This document shows, piece by piece, positions 1 through 5,166 of a stretch of 5,166 nt of DNA (its first letter is position 1; every line of letters starts with the position of its first letter). Origin of the DNA: JAYZBC01 sp036339375 (GTDB lineage Bacteria; Pseudomonadota; Alphaproteobacteria; MPNO01; UBA2964). Position numbers and translations under genes: made by a program. The notes beneath the pieces are model-generated. The model was not told where the DNA came from. It worked only from the letters and a program-made list of their open reading frames with translations, and searched no databases. Location: contig JAYZBC010000012.1 in the NCBI GenBank assembly GCA_036339375.1, positions 1 through 5,166 on the forward strand, written 5' to 3'.

Positions 1-2158
1 CTAGAGGGTTCAACTTGGAAGGCCACTCTTCAAGTGTTATTGCTCTTATTTTTGGTAAGCCCATGGATATCGGCAGAAGGTATTCTGACAAATTAGTTGT
101 CAGCAGCTGTCCTTCTTCGTCGTAAACCATATGGTCAAACAACGTACCACCTAATCCCTGAACGATACCGCCCAAAGCTTGACCGTGAACCAGGGCTGGA
201 TTGAGGACACGCCCTATTTCTTCCACCAAAACATAGTCTTTTAGCTCAATTTCTCCTGTCTCTAAATCAACAGCAACGAGTGCAGCATGTGCTCCGTAGG
301 AATAACTCACCTTACCGTCATTACTGAAGCTGCCGTCAGCACTAAGTGGTTTTCCATCCTCGTTGGCCTTTAAGAATTCGGCCAACGCCTGAAGAGACAA
401 AGATTTGCCGTCACTGCCTTTCACACAGCCATTCTCGTAAATGAGCCCTTCCACAGCCTCATTCCAGCGCAAAGCGGCCAATTTTAAACAACGTTCCTTC
501 AAATTTTCTGCAGCATCCCTTACAGCATTACCAGCCATAACAGTACAACGGCTATGAAAAGTGCCACCACCATCGGGTAACAAGGTTGTACTCCCGTGAA
601 GGACCGTTACGCGGCTAATGTCCGTACCTAAAAATTCTGAGCAAATTTGTGCCATCCCTGTCTCAAGACCTTGTCCCACTGACGATCCGCCCGTTCTCAC
701 TTCAATTTCACCGTTTGTAGAAATGGTAATTCGTGCCTTCTCAGGCGGTCCCGCTGCACTATTTTCAATAAAAATTGCAGTCCCAAGCCCCACAAACTTT
801 CCGTCTAAATTTTCCCCTTGTCGGTTTTTCCAGCGGTCATAATCTATTTCTTTTAACATTCGACGATAGACAGATGTATAATCACCTTCATCAAAGACTG
901 CGTCCGCATCGCCGGGTATAAGCTCACCGGTTTGATAGGGTAGCTCTTCGGAACCTATAAGGTTTTTCAGTCGAAGTTCAGCAGGATCAATACCAAGATC
1001 TTTGGCCATCATATCGAGCAATCTTTCCCTGCAAAATGTAGACTCAAAACGACCTGGCCCCCTTAGCGTCCCCACAGGGGTTTTATTAGTGATTAACGCC
1101 CTCATTTCTGAGGCAAAGGCGGGAATTCGATAGGGACCTGGCAAAAATTGAACTGTCTTAGAAGGGACCGTGCCACCATTTGTTCGAATATAAGCGCCAA
1201 GGTCCCCACGCACTATACTCTTCATGCCAAGGATAACGCCCTCCTTTGTTGCAGCAATTTCCAGGTCACAAGTAATATCCCGCGAATGGTTGCAGGCCAT
1301 GAGGTTTTCACGTCGATCCTCTATCCATTTCACAGGCTTTTCAATCCGGTGGCTCGCTATCAAAACCAGATAATCTTCTGGATAAAGTTCTCCTCTAGCG
1401 CCAAAACCGCCACCAACGTCGAGTTCTATGAGTTCAACGTCCTCTTCCTCCATTCCAAAGGCAACGGCAAGGTGACGACGATTGAAATAAGTCACTTTCG
1501 CAGCACCGGTTAGACGATATTTTTTTTTGACCCGATCGTACTCCCCAATTAAACCACGATTTTCCAAGGGACAGGCAGCCTGACGGTTAGTAATAAACCT
1601 CTCGCGTCTAATATAGGGTGCGTTTTTAAAAGCCGCCTCTATGTCACCGCGTGAAACATGATAAGCCGTACCTAAATTTTCACCAGCACTCTCGTGGAGT
1701 AAAACCTCCCCCAGCTCTGCTTGCTCAATTTTTGTGACTGCAGGTAGAACATCAAAATCAATAACGATACTACCCAGTGCATCTTCCGCAAGATATGGGT
1801 TTTCGGCCACAACCACAGCAACAGGCTCGCCTACATAACGAACTTTATCTTTAGCTATAGGTTTTTGTAGAAACCGCTCAAAACCTTTGAAAGGAGAAAG
1901 CCTAATCGGAATTTCAGGTAATACCATGGCTATTTCATTGGCACTGAAAACATCAACAACGCCTGTCATTGCCCGAGCAGCACTCAAATCGATCGAGTTT
2001 ATGCGTGCATGTGCATGAGGACTTCGAAAAATGGCCATGTGTAACATGTTTGGGATAACAACGTCGTCCACAAATCGGCCAGAACCAGTTAAAAAACGAG
2101 AATCCTCTATCCGCTGGACCGGTTTCCCAATGTAACGGCTAGATAAAATTTGGGTCAT
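1..2158 (-). CDS. Xanthine dehydrogenase/aldehyde oxidase-family molybdopterin-binding large subunit (partial, C-terminus off left edge)
   Basis: Translation of the minus strand from the ATG at 2158 stays open for 719 codons to the window edge. The family (CoxL/XdhB-like) carries the molybdenum cofactor and hydroxylates aldehydes, aromatics or N-heterocycles using water; it normally works with a 2Fe-2S and an FAD subunit. Seen: the usual N-terminus (IGKPVQRIEDSRFLTGSGRF, about 10-29), VGEPVAVVVAE (109-119), PLENRG (197-202), DVGGGFGARGE (247-257, cofactor-binding loop), VKWIEDRRENL (276-286), GTLRGPGRFES (363-373), VGQGLETGMAQI (494-505) and HGQALGGIVQGLG (658-670). It breaks off at NPL, just before where the family has its GxKGxGE active-site glutamate, so about 50-70 residues are missing by position, not by mutation. 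The loop at 363-373 lacks the cysteine motif of true CO dehydrogenase. A Lys (221) stands where most relatives have Gln. A weak GGA lies 8 bases before the start. The small subunits are not in the window; they could lie beyond the left edge. Family is near certain, substrate unknown. Confidence 0.95.
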   Translation of the reverse strand, partial: MTQILSSRYIGKPVQRIEDSRFLTGSGRFVDDVVIPNMLHMAIFRSPHAHARINSIDLSAARAMTGVVDVFSANEIAMVLPEIPIRLSPFKGFERFLQKPIAKDKVRYVGEPVAVVVAENPYLAEDALGSIVIDFDVLPAVTKIEQAELGEVLLHESAGENLGTAYHVSRGDIEAAFKNAPYIRRERFITNRQAACPLENRGLIGEYDRVKKKYRLTGAAKVTYFNRRHLAVAFGMEEEDVELIELDVGGGFGARGELYPEDYLVLIASHRIEKPVKWIEDRRENLMACNHSRDITCDLEIAATKEGVILGMKSIVRGDLGAYIRTNGGTVPSKTVQFLPGPYRIPAFASEMRALITNKTPVGTLRGPGRFESTFCRERLLDMMAKDLGIDPAELRLKNLIGSEELPYQTGELIPGDADAVFDEGDYTSVYRRMLKEIDYDRWKNRQGENLDGKFVGLGTAIFIENSAAGPPEKARITISTNGEIEVRTGGSSVGQGLETGMAQICSEFLGTDISRVTVLHGSTTLLPDGGGTFHSRCTVMAGNAVRDAAENLKERCLKLAALRWNEAVEGLIYENGCVKGSDGKSLSLQALAEFLKANEDGKPLSADGSFSNDGKVSYSYGAHAALVAVDLETGEIELKDYVLVEEIGRVLNPALVHGQALGGIVQGLGGTLFDHMVYDEEGQLLTTNLSEYLLPISMGLPKIRAITLEEWPSKLNPL

Positions 2159-2201
2159 TAAAATTTTCCAAGTTGAGTCCTCAAGGCGTTAAGCCAAAGT
2201 A

Positions 2202-2231
2202 ATTCAAAATGACGAGATTAGGCAATGTCAA
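2202..2231 (-). promoter_or_regulatory. Candidate sigma-70-type promoter for the molybdenum hydroxylase gene
   Basis: On the minus strand, a perfect TTGACA (2231-2226) is followed after 18 bases by TTGAAT (2207-2202), which matches four of six -10 consensus positions. Transcription would begin near 2195, giving a leader of about 37 bases before the ATG at 2158. Position and orientation fit, but the -10 is weak and the spacer one base long. No convincing plus-strand promoter for the SDR gene was found in the same 169-bp spacer. Confidence 0.4.
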
Positions 2232-2316
2232 GAATTTGAAAATTTCCTTTGTTAGGCGTTCCCCAAATGAAAAAAAAAAGAGATGATGTAACTCAGATAC
2301 GTTCTTTTTGAAAGAT

Positions 2317-2320
2317 GAGG
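2317..2320 (+). promoter_or_regulatory. Ribosome binding site of the SDR gene
   Basis: GAGG lies 7 bases before the ATG at 2328, a near-ideal Shine-Dalgarno spacing. It supports that start over the upstream ATG at 2315, which is out of frame. Confidence 0.75.
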
Positions 2321-2327
2321 CACTAAA

Positions 2328-3137
2328 ATGGATCTCCAGCTCAATGGGAAAAAAGCCATCGTTACCGGGGGCAGCGAAGGTATTGGCAAAGCTATAACAC
2401 TTGCTTTAGCGAGAGAGGGCGTTGACGTTGCTATATGCGCGCGCCGAAAATCACTGCTTGAAGATACCTCTACAGAAATTAATAAGGCTACCAATCGCAC
2501 AGTGGTACCAATTGTTGCGGATTTGACAAAAACAGAAGATGCCAATTCTTTTATTGAACAAGCGGTAGAAAAGTTGGGTGGTGTCGACATTCTAGTTAAT
2601 AATGCCGGATCGGCTGCCGGAGGCGTCCTTGAATTTTTAACCGACGATGATTGGGAAGCCGCTCTTCAATTAAAATTTTTTGGTTATGTCCGCTGTACCA
2701 GAGCCGTGGTGCCTTGTATGAAAAAACAGGGCGGGGGTCGCATTGTAAATCTTATAGGAAATGACGGTGTAAAACCCTCATACTGGGAAATAGCCCCAGG
2801 CGCCGCAAACGCAGCAGGTCAAAATCTTACCATTTCTTTAGCAGCTCAGTATGGCAACGATAATATTAGCTTTGTTGCGGTTAATCCGGGACCAGTAAGG
2901 ACAGAACGTTGGTCGGGACTAGTTAAAGCTATGGCACGGGATATGAATATAAGCGTAGAAGAAGCGGACCAATTAGCCCCCAAAAGCATACCCTTGGGCC
3001 GAATTGCGGAGTGTGTAGAAGTCGCCAATCTCGTTACCTATTTAGCCTCCCCATTGGCCCATTTCGTCAACGGAACAATGATAGAAATTGATGGGGGGCA
3101 ACAGAAGCCGTTAATGGATGTCTACCGGGACGGCTAG
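2328..3137 (+). CDS. Short-chain dehydrogenase/reductase-fold protein with atypical active site
   Basis: A complete 269-residue protein, normal length for a classical SDR, with a Rossmann fold. Seen: TGGSEGIG (13-20), the TGxxxGIG dinucleotide-binding motif; ADLT (64-67); NNAG (91-94); GGGRIVN (135-141); NPGPVRTER (186-194), the stretch after beta-6; IPLGRIAECVEVANLVTYLA (221-240) and the terminal IDGG (254-257). ARR at 38-40, after beta-2, is compatible with NADP(H) preference, but this is inference. The expected catalytic residues are absent by alignment: Lys116 replaces the Asn, Gly144 the Ser, and Pro157 and Asn161 the Tyr and Lys of YxxxK (here in PGAANAA). Closest in look are FabG-like SDRs that share a GxxNAA segment. 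It may oxidise or reduce by another route, or only bind nucleotide. It is divergent from the molybdenum enzyme gene and convergent with the ThDP enzyme gene, so it probably has its own promoter. Fold is certain, activity is not. Confidence 0.93.
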   Translation: MDLQLNGKKAIVTGGSEGIGKAITLALAREGVDVAICARRKSLLEDTSTEINKATNRTVVPIVADLTKTEDANSFIEQAVEKLGGVDILVNNAGSAAGGVLEFLTDDDWEAALQLKFFGYVRCTRAVVPCMKKQGGGRIVNLIGNDGVKPSYWEIAPGAANAAGQNLTISLAAQYGNDNISFVAVNPGPVRTERWSGLVKAMARDMNISVEEADQLAPKSIPLGRIAECVEVANLVTYLASPLAHFVNGTMIEIDGGQQKPLMDVYRDG

Positions 3138-3149
3138 TAAAAATTTATT

Positions 3150-4802
3150 TTAAAGTCCGGGCAAAGTATCGCGTGAAAACTCGTAACCCTCTTTCACTAC
3201 ACACTCTAACAGAAATGGCTTGCCCGATTTGGTGACTTCTTGTGCAATATCAAGCGCGGGTATAAAATCTGCAGGCTCTTCAATACGTTTAGATTGAACA
3301 CCCAAACCCTCGGCTACCTTGGTGTAATTACCACCAACGTTCATGGCACCGTATTTTTTTGTTGCGGTAACTAGGACATCTCGTTCGGCAGCCATGACAT
3401 TATTATTGAAAACAATTGTCAGAATTGCGATATCGTTTCGCGCTGCTGTTTCTAAATCCATGCCTGTCATGCCGATTGCAGCATCGCCCATAATATTTAT
3501 ACAAAGTTTTTCTGGAGCAGCCAGTTTGGCACCCATATTAATACCAAGTCCGTAGCCGAGTTGTGTTGATTTACCCCAACCCATATAGGACCCCGGCACT
3601 GTACATTCCCAGGTTGGTATTAATTGTTCCCTCGGGCTTCCCGAATCATGAGTGATAATTACGTTGTCCCTATCCACTGTATCCATCAAGTCCTGAATGA
3701 CACGGTATTGATTAATAGGGACTTCGTTTGAATTTCGCTGGTCTGCCCAGTCTTCTTTCCAAGACTTTTTAACCCGCTTAACTTCACCAGAAAGTTTTTC
3801 AAATACACGATGATTATCTTTGTCGCTGCGCTGACGTTTTATTTCAGAAATCAGTGACGCCAGAACAAGTTTAGAATCTCCGATTACAGCATGGTCTGCA
3901 CAATAATCCTTATTTACATCTGAGGGGTCATTGGTGGAATGAACCAACTGTTTCCCTGGCGGCAATTTCGGACCAAAGTTTGTTTGTGTCAAACTAGACC
4001 CAACCGCGAAAACCAAATCCGCCTTTTTCATAAATTCAACCAACATACGCGGTCGTGAGCGCGTACTCGCCCCAAGGGCAAGCGGATGATTTTCAGGAAA
4101 ACTGCTTTTGCCTGGATTTGTGGTCATAACAGGCGCAGGAATTAGCGTGGCAAGTTCAACTAATAAGTCGCTTGCTTCCGCATAGAGAACACCTTGTCCT
4201 GCCCACAAAATTGGATTTTTCGCTTCAATTAACAAACGTGCCGCTTCCACAACAGCGGCGGTATCTGGTGCCAACAACAGGGGCTTTACTGGATCATAAT
4301 TGAGGTCCCCTTTAAATTCCTGGTCCCACACTTCAGGCGGAATTTCTACCAATACAGGACCTCCCTTTCCGGTACGCATAGCGTGATAGGCTTGCCTCAA
4401 CAATGGAGGAATTGCAGTCACAGAATGCGCACGTGCCGCCCATTTGGTAACCGGAGCGAAAACATCAACGGCACTGAAAGTAGGGTGACGGTATTGACGC
4501 TCATCACCCATACCTCCCGGCAGAATTAGAATTGGAACATTTTCACTATAAGCTTGCGCAACCCCCGGGAAAGCATTTTCAATGCCGGGGCCTGCCTGCG
4601 CAGCAAACACGCCATTGGACTTTCCACGCTTAACACGAGAGTAACCATCAGCAATTCCGACGCCCACTCTTTCCTGGCGACAAAGGATTGGTCTTATATT
4701 TAGTTCAGCGCAGGCTTCAATTACCGGATTACGTGGATAACAGGAGAGAAACTCTGTCTGCTCACGCTTCAAAATTTCCGCAACAAGTTCCGCCCCATTC
4801 AT
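3150..4802 (-). CDS. Thiamine-diphosphate-dependent enzyme (acetolactate synthase/decarboxylase superfamily)
   Basis: A complete 550-residue protein, typical length for the family, with three domains: pyrimidine-binding (about 1-165), central (about 185-318) and pyrophosphate-binding (about 380-535). Seen: the cofactor-activating Glu44 in RQERVGVGIADGYSR (42-56), QAGPGIENAFPG (69-80) and the ThDP/Mg motif from GDAAIGMTGMDLETA (439-453) to NNN (466-468), with GDA in place of the common GDG. ThDP enzymes of this fold decarboxylate 2-oxo acids, condense or cleave C-C bonds next to a carbonyl, or cleave 2-hydroxyacyl-CoA. The GDxAxGxxGM-ET pattern recalls oxalyl-CoA decarboxylase and 2-hydroxyacyl-CoA lyase as well as uncharacterised acetolactate-synthase-like proteins. 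It is unlikely to be the biosynthetic IlvB, because no regulatory subunit gene adjoins it and a Rieske oxygenase does. It follows that gene by 41 bases on the same strand, suggesting co-transcription. Substrate unresolved; benzoylformate-decarboxylase-like activity is another option. Confidence 0.93.
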   Translation of the reverse strand: MNGAELVAEILKREQTEFLSCYPRNPVIEACAELNIRPILCRQERVGVGIADGYSRVKRGKSNGVFAAQAGPGIENAFPGVAQAYSENVPILILPGGMGDERQYRHPTFSAVDVFAPVTKWAARAHSVTAIPPLLRQAYHAMRTGKGGPVLVEIPPEVWDQEFKGDLNYDPVKPLLLAPDTAAVVEAARLLIEAKNPILWAGQGVLYAEASDLLVELATLIPAPVMTTNPGKSSFPENHPLALGASTRSRPRMLVEFMKKADLVFAVGSSLTQTNFGPKLPPGKQLVHSTNDPSDVNKDYCADHAVIGDSKLVLASLISEIKRQRSDKDNHRVFEKLSGEVKRVKKSWKEDWADQRNSNEVPINQYRVIQDLMDTVDRDNVIITHDSGSPREQLIPTWECTVPGSYMGWGKSTQLGYGLGINMGAKLAAPEKLCINIMGDAAIGMTGMDLETAARNDIAILTIVFNNNVMAAERDVLVTATKKYGAMNVGGNYTKVAEGLGVQSKRIEEPADFIPALDIAQEVTKSGKPFLLECVVKEGYEFSRDTLPGL

Positions 4803-4809
4803 AATTCTT

Positions 4810-4814
4810 CCCCT
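4810..4814 (-). promoter_or_regulatory. Ribosome binding site of the ThDP enzyme gene
   Basis: On the minus strand AGGGG, inside AGAGGGGAAG, lies 7 bases before the ATG at 4802. It is the strongest Shine-Dalgarno match in the window and fixes the start. It sits in the 41-base gap after the Rieske gene stop, where no terminator hairpin is seen, consistent with translation from a shared message. Confidence 0.75.
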
Positions 4815-4843
4815 CTTTTTTTCTATATTGAAGCACGTATTGG

Positions 4844-5166
4844 TTATGCCGATTCTTTTAATTGCAGTTCAATAGCCTTAACAAATGACTCCCCGCTTGG
4901 GAGAGAAAATCGTGTTGATTTTGCCCGATAACTAGCGGGATCAAGACCCGGGAGCACCTTGCCATCTGCAAAATTTCTTAGACTTTCAAGAAGAAGTTTT
5001 CTGATTTGAATGATTGCCGTATCACTAATCCCGAGATGTTCGATTGAGCGGTCTGCTATCGGACCCATTGATTCCTGAATTGCACAATCCTGTACACTTA
5101 AACCGCGCATACCTGTGTAGGATTCTCCGCTTTTTTGCAGTTTGCGATCAATCAAATAGTCATTAC
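4844..5166 (-). CDS. Rieske aromatic-ring-hydroxylating oxygenase alpha subunit, C-terminal part (phthalate dioxygenase-like; N-terminus off right edge)
   Basis: The frame is open from the right edge to the TAA at 4846-4844, giving 106 full visible codons beginning Asn-Asp-Tyr. The TTG at 5155, which a gene caller may take as start, is internal: Asn-Asp-Tyr runs straight into LIDRKLQ, as in phthalate dioxygenase-type oxygenases. Also seen are YTGMRGLSVQDCAIQESMGP and DRSIEHLGISD, a signature of this alpha-subunit group, then the LLLESLRNFADGKVLPGLDP tail. These enzymes use a Rieske 2Fe-2S centre and a mononuclear iron to add oxygen to aromatic or N-demethylation/O-demethylation substrates. 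Only the end of the catalytic domain is here. The Asp of VQDCAIQES (codon 5089-5087) is probably the carboxylate iron ligand; the two His ligands and the Rieske CxH/CxxH motifs lie outside. It is probably first or early in an operon with the ThDP enzyme gene. Family well supported, substrate unknown. Confidence 0.9.
   Translation of the reverse strand, partial: NDYLIDRKLQKSGESYTGMRGLSVQDCAIQESMGPIADRSIEHLGISDTAIIQIRKLLLESLRNFADGKVLPGLDPASYRAKSTRFSLPSGESFVKAIELQLKESA

Noticed and set aside
618..1513. Plus-strand open frames at 618-842 and 1148-1513
   Set aside because: Both lie antisense within the continuous molybdenum hydroxylase coding region, whose minus-strand translation shows family motifs throughout; the plus-strand products resemble nothing known.
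1..2158. Molybdenum hydroxylase as a pseudogene because its C-terminus and catalytic Glu are missing
   Set aside because: The frame is uninterrupted to the first base of the window and stops right where the conserved GxKGxGE segment should follow, so the loss is the window boundary.
2184..2260. Direct repeat AGGCGTT at 2184-2190 and 2254-2260, 70 bp apart in the divergent spacer
   Set aside because: A single 7-base repeat pair in a 169-bp region is expected about once by chance, and there is no dyad symmetry at either copy.
2252..2590. Minus-strand open frame of 112 codons overlapping the divergent spacer and the start of the SDR gene
   Set aside because: It is the antisense shadow of the SDR nucleotide-binding region; its product has no recognisable motif.
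2846..3028. Minus-strand 60-codon open frame inside the SDR gene
   Set aside because: Antisense to a well-supported coding sequence, with no own motif.
3140..3151. AAAAT-TT-ATTTT as a bidirectional terminator
   Set aside because: The stem is only five A-T pairs with a two-base loop, too unstable for a rho-independent terminator.
3343..3555. Plus-strand 70-codon open frame inside the ThDP enzyme gene
   Set aside because: Antisense to the conserved ThDP-binding motif region; the frame is open because of the codon composition of the real gene.

Overview
This window comes from a bacterium with moderate, slightly A/T-leaning base composition (GC roughly in the mid-40s percent by eye). Gene spacing is tight, start sites are purine-rich Shine-Dalgarno type, and all four genes are catabolic oxidoreductase or lyase types. 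The protein families suggest a proteobacterium (environmental or marine alpha/gamma-like), but nothing here fixes the taxon.

Layout from left to right. (1) Positions 1-2158, minus strand: the first 719 residues of a xanthine dehydrogenase/aldehyde oxidase-family molybdopterin-binding large subunit. Its C-terminus runs off the left edge. (2) Positions 2159-2327: a 169-bp divergent spacer with a good -35-like element facing the molybdenum enzyme gene and a clear ribosome binding site for the SDR gene. (3) Positions 2328-3137, plus strand: a 269-residue short-chain dehydrogenase/reductase-fold protein with an intact nucleotide-binding motif but no YxxxK active site. (4) After a 12-bp convergent gap, positions 3150-4802, minus strand: a complete 550-residue thiamine-diphosphate-dependent enzyme. 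(5) After 41 bp, positions 4844-5166, minus strand: the C-terminal end of a Rieske aromatic-ring-hydroxylating oxygenase alpha subunit of the phthalate-dioxygenase type. It enters from the right edge and probably shares an operon with the ThDP enzyme.

Taken together, a Rieske oxygenase, a molybdenum hydroxylase, a ThDP lyase/decarboxylase and an SDR look like part of an accessory catabolic cluster for an aromatic or heterocyclic compound. This is inference from gene content; the substrate cannot be read from the sequence. The most unusual points are the departures from textbook active sites: Gln to Lys in the molybdenum subunit, loss of the Tyr/Lys/Ser residues in the SDR, and GDA instead of GDG in the ThDP motif. 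I saw no RNA genes, mobile elements, CRISPR arrays or clear terminators, and no gene-free stretch longer than 169 bp.
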